DNA of 13,633 nucleotides. It comes from JBDRMV01 sp043811795 (GTDB taxonomy: Bacteria; CG03). Made by a program: the position numbers and the translations under genes. The stretch covers positions 1 through 13,633 of the forward strand of contig JBDRMV010000104.1 of the NCBI GenBank assembly GCA_043811795.1, given 5' to 3'. This document shows, in pieces, positions 6,520 through 12,778 of the stretch. Under the pieces are notes generated by a model, which had not been told where the DNA came from, made no database searches, and worked only from the letters and a program-made list of their open reading frames with translations. The first letter of the stretch is position 1. Each line of letters starts with the position of its first letter.

Positions 6520-7211
6520 CATACATTCTCGGCAGTTTAAAAGAAGCGTTTATTCTGATTGCCCGTCTTGACCCCGAATTTATACGTATTTCCTGGACGT
6601 CTCTCCGGATAACGGGAGGAGCGGTGTTTATTTCAATTATCCTGAGTTTGCCCGCCGCTTTTCTGATTGCGGCAAACCGGTTTAAAGGGAAGATGGTTTT
6701 AGTAACCGTTTTGAATACGCTGATGGCTCTTCCCACGGTTGTCGTCGGGCTTCTTGTTTATTCTTTCCTGTGCAGGAGAGGCCTTCTGGGGCATTTTGAA
6801 CTTCTTTACACGCCGTATGCGATGATTGCGGGTCAGGTAATTCTGGCAAGCCCTATAATCACGGCTTTAACCATATCTTCGCTTGAAGGCGCGGATACGA
6901 GAATTAGGAAAACCGCAGTCGCATTGGGCGCTACGGAATTACAGACCGTTACGATGCTCGCGCGCGAGACGAGCGGCATGATAGCGGCCGCTGTCATCGC
7001 GGGTTTCGGCAGGGTTTTTGCGGAGGTCGGCGTTTCCATGATGCTCGGCGGCAATATCAGGAATTATACGCGCAACATCACGACGGCAATAGCTTTCGAA
7101 ACGTCCAGGGGAGAATTCACGCTGGCGCTCGCCCTCGGGATAGTTCTGCTGATAATTGCTTTTGCGGTCAATCTGCTGCTGCAGTTTCTTAAAGGTCGCA
7201 GATATGTATAA
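6516..7211 (+). CDS. tupB: TupB, tungstate ABC transporter permease
   Basis: A 231-residue inner-membrane permease. About five hydrophobic spans are visible, near residues 22-47, 57-85, 95-118, 148-175 and 200-226. The cytoplasmic EAA-type coupling loop lies in SSLEGADTRIRKTAVALGA. The segment LMALPTVVVGLLVYSFLCRRG and the C-terminal GFGRVFAEVGVSMMLGGNI are characteristic of TupB/ModB-type permeases. It starts at ATG 6516 inside the tupA stop (ATGA) and runs 8 bases into tupC. It is the membrane channel of the tungstate importer that feeds cofactor assembly. Confidence 0.93.
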   Translation: MTYILGSLKEAFILIARLDPEFIRISWTSLRITGGAVFISIILSLPAAFLIAANRFKGKMVLVTVLNTLMALPTVVVGLLVYSFLCRRGLLGHFELLYTPYAMIAGQVILASPIITALTISSLEGADTRIRKTAVALGATELQTVTMLARETSGMIAAAVIAGFGRVFAEVGVSMMLGGNIRNYTRNITTAIAFETSRGEFTLALALGIVLLIIAFAVNLLLQFLKGRRYV

Positions 7212-8202
7212 ACTCACGGGTATTAAAAAGACCTTCGGCGGCGTTCCTGCGCTGAATATTCCGTCGCTGCGTCTAAACGAAGGAAGATTTTATGTCATAT
7301 ACGGTCCAAACGGAGCGGGGAAAACCACTCTTCTGAATTTGCTGTCGTTTCTCGACTATCCGGATGAAGGAGAAATTATTCCGGGTAGCGGGAACTGCGG
7401 CTGCCCGCAGGGCGTCCCGTGGGACAGAAGGGACGTGACAATGGTTATGCAGAACCCATACTATTTTAGAGGCACCGTGAAAAAAAATGTTTCCATCGGT
7501 CTTGTTTTCCGTTCGGTAAAAAAAAGCGGGATTGAAGAAATAATCAAGCCCGTGATGGAAGAATTCGGCATATGGGACTTGCGCGACAGAAATATAAATC
7601 TGCTTTCGGCCGGAGAAAAAAAGCGCGTTGCAATAGTCAGGGCGCTGGTTCTGAATACAAAAATTATCCTTCTTGATGAAGTAACGTCGAATGTCGATAA
7701 AATACACGCGGACATAATAGAGGAAGCCCTCTTGAAACTGGTCGGACTCGCCGGGAAAACCGTTGTGATGACCACCCATGATTTAAGTCAGGCATACAGA
7801 ATGACGGAGAATGTTATATTTCTCGTTAAAGGGAGCGTCTCGGACTCTCCTCTCTGGAATGTGTATAAAGTTAATCTGAGCGGGGAGGCAGGGGTGAAAA
7901 AAGCTCTGACGAGAAGCGGCGCGGAAATTTATGTCGCAACGCGTAAAACCGGCCCGGCTTCGATAAGCGTTGGCCCGAGGAATATTATTGTTTCAAGACA
8001 TGCGGTCAGCTCCAGCGCTCTTAACAACCTGAAGGGGAAGGTCGTAAGCATTGCCGAAAGAAATGGAATAATTGACATCGTCGTTGATGTAAGGGTAAAA
8101 TTGCATGTATTCATAACCCGCAAGTCCCTCAGGGATATGCATCTTGAGGTCGGGGAGGAAATATTCGTGGTATTTAAAGCGGCGGCGGTGGAGGTTATGT
8201 GA
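7204..8202 (+). CDS. tupC: TupC, tungstate ABC transporter ATPase with C-terminal TOBE domain
   Basis: A 332-residue ATPase. Walker A is GPNGAGKTT (34-42), the signature is LSAGEKKR (from about 134), Walker B is IILLDE with Asp158-Glu159, and the switch His is His192 (TTHDLS). The last 65 residues or so (from about SSSALNNLKGKVVSI to FKAAAVEVM) form a TOBE/Mop-type oxyanion-binding domain, as in ModC, where such domains allow substrate to inhibit transport. Many TupC proteins end shortly after the ATPase domain, so this is the longer form. The start is ATG 7204, with AAAGGT eight bases upstream inside tupB. An earlier in-frame start at 7156 would add residues unlike the family. Its TGA shares one base with the moeA ATG. 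Confidence 0.92.
   Translation: MYKLTGIKKTFGGVPALNIPSLRLNEGRFYVIYGPNGAGKTTLLNLLSFLDYPDEGEIIPGSGNCGCPQGVPWDRRDVTMVMQNPYYFRGTVKKNVSIGLVFRSVKKSGIEEIIKPVMEEFGIWDLRDRNINLLSAGEKKRVAIVRALVLNTKIILLDEVTSNVDKIHADIIEEALLKLVGLAGKTVVMTTHDLSQAYRMTENVIFLVKGSVSDSPLWNVYKVNLSGEAGVKKALTRSGAEIYVATRKTGPASISVGPRNIIVSRHAVSSSALNNLKGKVVSIAERNGIIDIVVDVRVKLHVFITRKSLRDMHLEVGEEIFVVFKAAAVEVM
8190..8194 (+). promoter_or_regulatory. Ribosome-binding site deciding the moeA start
   Basis: GGAGG lies seven bases before the ATG at 8202 and only four before an in-frame GTG at 8199. The spacing favours ATG as the moeA start. Confidence 0.7.
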
Positions 8203-9383
8203 TGATTGAATTTGAGGAAGCGCGGAAAAGAATATTTGAAAAAGTGAAACGGCTCGGAGCCCTCGTAACCGCCACCGTCGATACGCTCGATAGCATTCTC
8301 GCCGAAGACCTGAAGGCGGAATACGATTTTCCACCGTTCGATAAGTCCGCTGTGGACGGCTATGCGGCGCGCTCGCAGGACATAAAAAAAGCGCCGGTAA
8401 AGCTGAAATGCAGAGGCATTATTAAAGCCGGCGAATTCGGCAGAAAGAAAATACGGAAGGGAGAGTGCATTAAAATAATGACGGGTGCTCCTGTTCCGGA
8501 AGGAGCGGACTGCGTTGTTATGGTCGAAGACACCGGAGGAAATGTTGAAATTTTAAGAAGTATAAAAAAACAGGCAAACCTCTGTCTTATGGGCGAGGAT
8601 GTGAGAAAAAGCGCGGTTATTCTTAAGAAGGGAACTATTATGCGGGGCCCGGAGATTTCCATAGCTTCGGGTCTCGGAAGGAAAAAAATAAAGGTTTTCA
8701 GAAAGCCGTCCGTTGCGGTTCTTAACACGGGCGACGAGGTTACCGAACCCGGAGGAACTTTGACAAAAGGCAGAATATTCAACAATAACGGCCCGATGCT
8801 GATGGGGCTTCTGCGCGGTTTAAATATAGATGCCGAATATCTCGGCATTGCCGCCGACCGCAGGGGAAGTTTGGAAAATCTGATAAAGAAAGGTCTGAAA
8901 AAAGATTTTTTTATTATAACAGGAGGCGTTTCAGTCGGTGATTACGATTTTGTTCCAGGTGTCCTGAAAAAGTTCGGCACAGAGAAGATTTTGCACGGGA
9001 TACGTATAAAACCCGGAAAGCCCGTTTATTTCGGCCGTCAAGGAAAGACCTTTATTTTCGGCGCGCCGGGCAATCCGGTCGCGACTTTTGTTTCGTTTAT
9101 ATTGTTCATAAAACCTGCACTGGAAAAAATGTCGGGCAAAACGCCCGACCCTGGATTTCGTAAAGGGATACTGAAAGATAATTTCAGCCACAATCCCGGC
9201 AGGAAACATTTTTATCCCGCAAGAATTGTGGAAAAAAACGGAAAATATTCTGTTTATCCCGTAAAAGGTTACAGCGGATCGGCCGACATTTATTCTCTTA
9301 AAAAAGCAAATGCGTTTATGATTGTTGACGGTAAAATTAAAAGTTTGAAAAAAGGAATCACTGTGGAGTTTCTGTTATGGTGA
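8202..9383 (+). CDS. moeA: MoeA, molybdopterin molybdenumtransferase
   Basis: A 393-residue cytosolic enzyme that inserts molybdate or tungstate into adenylylated molybdopterin, releasing AMP. Family landmarks in order: PPFDKSAVDGYA (44-55), GECIKIMTGAPVPEGADCVV, AVLNTGDEV, GGVSVGDYD (241-249), GIRIKPGKPVYFG and FGAPGNPVATFVSF, then the C-terminal MoeA domain IV. Length is typical (about 400). It lies directly after the tungstate importer, so metal import and insertion are co-expressed. The stop overlaps the next gene by 7 bases. A single moeA in this window does not show whether a second, metal-specific copy exists elsewhere in the genome, as happens in archaea. Confidence 0.95.
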   Translation: MIEFEEARKRIFEKVKRLGALVTATVDTLDSILAEDLKAEYDFPPFDKSAVDGYAARSQDIKKAPVKLKCRGIIKAGEFGRKKIRKGECIKIMTGAPVPEGADCVVMVEDTGGNVEILRSIKKQANLCLMGEDVRKSAVILKKGTIMRGPEISIASGLGRKKIKVFRKPSVAVLNTGDEVTEPGGTLTKGRIFNNNGPMLMGLLRGLNIDAEYLGIAADRRGSLENLIKKGLKKDFFIITGGVSVGDYDFVPGVLKKFGTEKILHGIRIKPGKPVYFGRQGKTFIFGAPGNPVATFVSFILFIKPALEKMSGKTPDPGFRKGILKDNFSHNPGRKHFYPARIVEKNGKYSVYPVKGYSGSADIYSLKKANAFMIVDGKIKSLKKGITVEFLLW

Positions 9384-9820
9384 ATAAGGGGAAGGTGTCT
9401 TCTATCCGCATAAGCGCAGGGAAAGGAGTAAAACAGGATTCCGATAAAGGTTATTTAAGGGAAAATCACGGTTTAGAGGAAGATATACATTCGGGTCCGG
9501 GTGAAAGGCAGGTCAGTCTTTTCGCCCGGGAGAGTATGGAAGAACTGAAAAGAAACGGCGTTAAAATGGACTGCGCCGGTTTCGGCGAGAATATTACGGT
9601 ATCAGACATAATGGTTGCGGATTTGACTCCGGGAACAAAACTGGCCGCAGGAAATTCCGTCTTGAAAATCACGCAGATAGGGAAAACCTGCGGAAAACCC
9701 TGCAAGTTTTACGCCGACGGCAAAAGATGCGCCCTGTCAACCCTCGGGGTATTCGCCGCGGTTATCAAAAGCGGAGAGATAAAAACGGGAGACGAAATAG
9801 AGGTTATGGATGGGGTATAA
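9377..9820 (+). CDS. MOSC-domain protein (divergent copy)
   Basis: A 147-residue stand-alone MOSC domain (molybdenum-cofactor-sulfurase C-terminal fold). The pattern is GLEEDIHSGPGERQVSLFA, CAGFGENITV, LTPGTKLAAGNSVLKITQIGKTC and the conserved Cys118 in GKRCALSTLGVFA. Single-domain MOSC proteins are thought to carry sulfur or bind metal-pterin cofactors; their exact role in most bacteria is unknown. It starts at ATG 9377 with GGAG eight bases upstream, inside the end of moeA, and its end overlaps the next gene by 11 bases. Compared with the second MOSC copy at 10464-10937 it has CALS in place of CIMP around the conserved Cys, and KTCGKPC in place of KKCHTIC. Two MOSC genes of different type and composition occur in this window. 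Confidence 0.9.
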   Translation: MVNKGKVSSIRISAGKGVKQDSDKGYLRENHGLEEDIHSGPGERQVSLFARESMEELKRNGVKMDCAGFGENITVSDIMVADLTPGTKLAAGNSVLKITQIGKTCGKPCKFYADGKRCALSTLGVFAAVIKSGEIKTGDEIEVMDGV

Positions 9821-10361
9821 GGCGGCTTTGGACAAAGCATACGGGGAATTAAGCGCAACCCGCGCCGCCGGCCGGCTTTCCGTCAGGTTTTTCTCCGACG
9901 AGTATTCTGCCGACCTGGAAAAGCGGACTCTTAAGAACACCAAAGACGGCAGGATTGCGGACGATTATATAGCGGTTCTCATTCTTCATTATGCAGTCAG
10001 GAAGATGGACGGTCTGCCGCCGTTGACAGGGAAATGGATTTCTTTCAGGGCGCTGGACGGGGGCGAGGTTTATTATCCGGCGTTCAGAAAGCGGGCGATA
10101 GAACCGGTAATAAAAAAATACGGCGCAAATCCCGAAGGTCTTCTTTCAAACATGGAGCGTCTCGGCGCGGAAAAGGGCTCTGCCGGCGATTACTCTATAA
10201 AATTAAATCCGTTTGATAATGTGCCGGCGCTGGTGTCTATATTCGGGCAGAACGAGGAATTTCCCGCCTCCGCCAACTTTCTTTTTGACGAAAGCATAAA
10301 ACGGATATTTGCCACCGAGGATGTCGCAGTTCTCGCCGGCCTCGTCGCCTCAAAACTCTGA
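9810..10361 (+). CDS. DUF3786-domain protein, end of the formate dehydrogenase/cofactor operon
   Basis: A 183-residue soluble protein with no cysteine, signal peptide or membrane span. Recognisable DUF3786 features are DDYIAVLILHYAVRK, LPPLTGKWISFRALDGGEVYYPAFRKRAIEP, KLNPFDNVPALVSIFGQNEEFPASANFLFDESIKRIFATEDVAVLAG. The family has no assigned function. From memory it occurs in anaerobes with Wood-Ljungdahl or corrinoid enzymes and is sometimes fused to an Fe-S-like domain, which is absent here. Its 11-base overlap with the MOSC gene and a GAGG six bases before ATG 9810 show tight coupling, so a role in tungsten/molybdenum cofactor or formate enzyme maturation is a reasonable inference and no more. 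It is the last gene before convergent transcription units. Confidence 0.88.
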   Translation: MGYKAALDKAYGELSATRAAGRLSVRFFSDEYSADLEKRTLKNTKDGRIADDYIAVLILHYAVRKMDGLPPLTGKWISFRALDGGEVYYPAFRKRAIEPVIKKYGANPEGLLSNMERLGAEKGSAGDYSIKLNPFDNVPALVSIFGQNEEFPASANFLFDESIKRIFATEDVAVLAGLVASKL

Positions 10362-10463
10362 ATATCTATCCGGCTGTCTATTTGTAAGGTCATTTTTGCT
10401 GAAAACTACAGAAAGAAATTTCCGTTAAAAAGGCGGACAGGGGGGAAGAATAAGGTTTCTGAT
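10362..10463. other. Convergent intergenic region
   Basis: A stretch of 102 bases separates the ends of the DUF3786 gene (plus) and the second MOSC gene (minus). Only weak hairpins are visible, such as TCCG...CGGA around 10421-10437. No convincing intrinsic terminator is seen for either direction. A composition change from about 50% GC to AT-rich begins near here. Confidence 0.5.
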
Positions 10464-10937
10464 TTAGCCGCATTGAGCCGTAATGTTTGCCGTGGGAGAG
10501 AGAAGAATTATCGGGTCGCCAGCCTTAATTTTGCCTTCCATTAAAACCCTGGCAAAAATCCCTTCCTTCGGCATAATGCAAGTTCCGAATTTTCTGCCGA
10601 TAGAACAAATCGTATGACATTTCTTGCCGATTTTAGAAATCTCCAAAATTACGTTATTTATTTTTAATTTCGTTCCGATTTTTAGTTTGGGGAGATCAAT
10701 ACCCTCTGTGGTTAAATTCTCGCCGAACATACCTTTTTTTACGCACAATTTTTTTAATCCCGCATTTTTATTGAATCTATCGATAGATTCTTTTGATAGT
10801 AAGGAAACCTGCCGGATTCCGGGCCCGGAATGAGCGTCTCCGGCTAAACCGCTGTCTATTTTGAAAAAACCGGACCCGCCGGGTCTTTTCGCAGCGCCTT
10901 TTTTTCCACTGATATTTATCGATATTACTTTTGGCAT
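10464..10937 (-). CDS. MOSC-domain protein (canonical copy), last gene of the moa operon
   Basis: A 157-residue single MOSC domain. Motifs: GLAGDAHSGPGIRQVSLLS, MFGENLTTEG, LKIGTKLKINNVILEISKIGKKC, and the conserved-Cys motif GTCIMPKEGIFARVL, then GKIKAGDPIILL. This is the textbook MOSC pattern, often encoded next to or fused with MoaB/MogA or MoaC in cofactor operons, as here 48 bases after moaB. Its molecular role is probably in molybdopterin cofactor handling. The frame continues to a TTG one codon upstream, but ATG at 10937 is the natural start; no strong ribosome-binding site is seen. It shares the AT-rich, Lys/Ile/Asn-rich coding of moaA-moaC-moaB and differs from the plus-strand MOSC paralogue. 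Confidence 0.92.
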   Translation of the reverse strand: MPKVISINISGKKGAAKRPGGSGFFKIDSGLAGDAHSGPGIRQVSLLSKESIDRFNKNAGLKKLCVKKGMFGENLTTEGIDLPKLKIGTKLKINNVILEISKIGKKCHTICSIGRKFGTCIMPKEGIFARVLMEGKIKAGDPIILLSPTANITAQCG

Positions 10938-10985
10938 CAAAACGGCTTTACATCAGGGGAAGACGCTGTTAGATTATCTTTTGAG

Positions 10986-11492
10986 TTAAATCTCATTAAT
11001 GTGTTTTATTATATGCCCAATCTCCGGTAAAATTAGTTTTTCCATGGCAAGTTTGCATGCCTTCGGGCTCCCGGGCAGGCAGAAGATTACTTTTTTACCC
11101 GCTATGCCGGCTGTCGCCCTGGATAAAACAGCGGCAGAACCAATTTCCTCGCAGCTCAGTTTTGAGAATAAGGCGTTAAAAGAAATTAGTTCTTTTTCGA
11201 AAAAAGGCCGGACGGCTTCGATGGTGACGTCTTTTTTTGCTAAACCTGTTCCGCCGGTTGTTATAATCGAATCTATCTTTTTATTTTTTATCAATTGGCT
11301 GATTTTTTTGCCGATTATTTTTATATCGTCGTCAATAATTAAGCGCTCAACTATTTTGTGATTGTTTTTTTCCAATGAATTTTTAATTAATGTTCCGGAT
11401 TGGTCGTTTTCCAATGTTCTGGAACCGGATATTGTGAGTATGGCTGCGTTTATTGAATTCGGGGCGGATTTTTTGTGTTCTTCTGTTGACAT
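10986..11492 (-). CDS. moaB: MoaB/MogA-family molybdopterin adenylyltransferase
   Basis: A 168-residue protein of the MoaB/MogA fold, which adenylylates molybdopterin before MoeA inserts the metal. Family landmarks: AAILTISGSRTLENDQSG, IDSIITTGGTGLAKKDVTIE (the GTGG pterin/ATP-binding loop), FNALFSKLSCEEIGSAAVLSRATAG and IFCLPGSPKACKLAMEKLILPEIGH. The SxSR segment has Gly where many members have Asp (VSDTRT). The ATG at 11492 follows the moaC TAA with no gap. No other mogA-type gene is present in the window, so it is the likely partner for MoeA, encoded on the opposite strand. Confidence 0.93.
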   Translation of the reverse strand: MSTEEHKKSAPNSINAAILTISGSRTLENDQSGTLIKNSLEKNNHKIVERLIIDDDIKIIGKKISQLIKNKKIDSIITTGGTGLAKKDVTIEAVRPFFEKELISFNALFSKLSCEEIGSAAVLSRATAGIAGKKVIFCLPGSPKACKLAMEKLILPEIGHIIKHINEI

Positions 11493-11921
11493 TTATCCGT
11501 CCTTTACTTTTTTAATAACTTTAATATCGGTTATCCTTGTCGTCGGATACTGGCCTGCGCGGTCTTTTTCCAGGTATTTTACCATATCCCAAATTGCGCT
11601 CAGGCAAATAGAAACACCGACCAGCGCTTCCATTTCCAAACCTGTTTTTGCTTTTGTTTTTGCCGTGCAAACTGCCTGGATAAAATTGCCGCCGAAATTA
11701 AATTCAAAATCGGCGAAGTCAATCGCAATCTGATGACAGTAAGGTATCAGGAACTGTGTTTGCTTGACGGCGTTGATGCCGGTTATCCGCGCTGTTTCCA
11801 GCGTATCGCCCTTTTTGATTTGCCGTTTTTTTATTTTTGCGACGGTTTCTTTCTTCAGGAAAATCTTACCGGAAGCAATTGCCTTGCGCGATATGATTTT
11901 TTTCTCAGTTATATCTATCAT
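11493..11921 (-). CDS. moaC: MoaC, cyclic pyranopterin monophosphate synthase (archaeal-type)
   Basis: A 142-residue enzyme that converts the MoaA product, 3',8-cyclo-GTP, to cyclic pyranopterin monophosphate. Conserved parts: MIDITEK, KKGDTLETARITGI, LIPYCHQ with His63, KTGLEMEAL, and the catalytic pair Asp112/Lys115 in DMVK. The C-terminus reads EKDRAGQYPTTRITDIKVI, which resembles archaeal and some deep-branching bacterial MoaC and not the VRLLAKSGGKSG ending of E. coli MoaC. The N-terminus lacks the 14 or so extra residues of the E. coli protein. Its ATG lies 17 bases inside the end of moaA, and its stop abuts the moaB start, so the three genes are translationally coupled. Confidence 0.94.
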   Translation of the reverse strand: MIDITEKKIISRKAIASGKIFLKKETVAKIKKRQIKKGDTLETARITGINAVKQTQFLIPYCHQIAIDFADFEFNFGGNFIQAVCTAKTKAKTGLEMEALVGVSICLSAIWDMVKYLEKDRAGQYPTTRITDIKVIKKVKDG

Positions 11922-12765
11922 TAAAAACCACCCTGCGGTTTACGGCTTCAATAAAAGAACTTTTGTCTTTAAATTCTACGCGGGTATCATTCAGCATTAA
12001 ACACGGTTTTAATTTGCCGTCCGAGGTAATCCTGAGTTTCCTGCAATTTTTACAGAAAGATTTGCCGCTCGGACGGACAACCTCTATAAGAACGTCCCCT
12101 AAATCATATTGTTTTCTGCCGTTATCTTTTTTCTCAATGATTCTTTCCGCTTTTCTTTCAAGATTTTTCTCAATCGGTTCTAAATCGAAATGATATTTTT
12201 TGTAATAATCATTGTCGGTGTTGATTAATTCAATCATCTGCAGGATTACGTCATTCCGGCGGGCAAATTCAATCATTGAATCTATTTCGCCGTCGTTTAC
12301 GTTTTTCAGGACAACCATATTCAGCTTAACGGGGAATAAACCGGATGCTTTGACGGCATTTAACCCCGCTGTAATATTTTTTGTATTTTTCGGCAAAGAA
12401 TTAAAATTCAGCGAATCACATCCTATATTAACTCTGTCCAGGCCCGCTTCGGACAACAGCCCGGCGTATCGCCCCAATAAGAATCCGTTTGTGACCAGTG
12501 AAATATCTTCAAAACCAATTTTTTTGATTATCTTTATTATTTCAATAATATCATTCCGCAGTAGCGGCTCACCGCCTGTGATTTTTATTTTTTTGAATTT
12601 AAATTCTTTTGCGGCAGTTATCATTTTCCCGATTTCCGTTAAACTTATTTCGCATCCGGTATTATTGAATTCTCCTTCTTTATGACAATATGGACAATCT
12701 AAATTGCATCGCTGGGTTACGGAAATTTTTATACTGTCGATTTCTCTGCCGTAATTATCTGTCAT
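11905..12765 (-). CDS. moaA: MoaA, GTP 3',8-cyclase (radical SAM, archaeal-type)
   Basis: A 286-residue radical SAM enzyme for the first step of molybdopterin biosynthesis. The SAM cluster is C20-x3-C24-x2-C27 (RCNLDCPYCHKEGE), with ITGGEPLL as the SAM-binding GGEP motif. The second, substrate-binding cluster is C238-x2-C241-x13-C255 (FCKNCRKLRITSDGKLKPCL), the exact MoaA spacing. It is shorter than E. coli MoaA (329), ends RYN without the usual C-terminal GG, and has CHKEG after the cluster as in archaeal MoaA. The start at ATG 12765 has AAGGA ten bases upstream, overlapping the purH stop. It begins an AT-rich block (several rows at 25-35% GC) directly after GC-balanced purH, which suggests a transferred cassette. 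Confidence 0.95.
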   Translation of the reverse strand: MTDNYGREIDSIKISVTQRCNLDCPYCHKEGEFNNTGCEISLTEIGKMITAAKEFKFKKIKITGGEPLLRNDIIEIIKIIKKIGFEDISLVTNGFLLGRYAGLLSEAGLDRVNIGCDSLNFNSLPKNTKNITAGLNAVKASGLFPVKLNMVVLKNVNDGEIDSMIEFARRNDVILQMIELINTDNDYYKKYHFDLEPIEKNLERKAERIIEKKDNGRKQYDLGDVLIEVVRPSGKSFCKNCRKLRITSDGKLKPCLMLNDTRVEFKDKSSFIEAVNRRVVFNDRYN

Positions 12766-12778
12766 CGCCTCATATTCC

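Noticed and set aside
7156..7203. Earlier start for tupC
   Set aside because: Adds residues coded inside tupB that are not ABC-like; ATG 7204 has a well-placed AAAGGT.
10362..10463. Bidirectional terminator between converging operons
   Set aside because: Only 4-base stems without proper T-runs were found, so no terminator is called.
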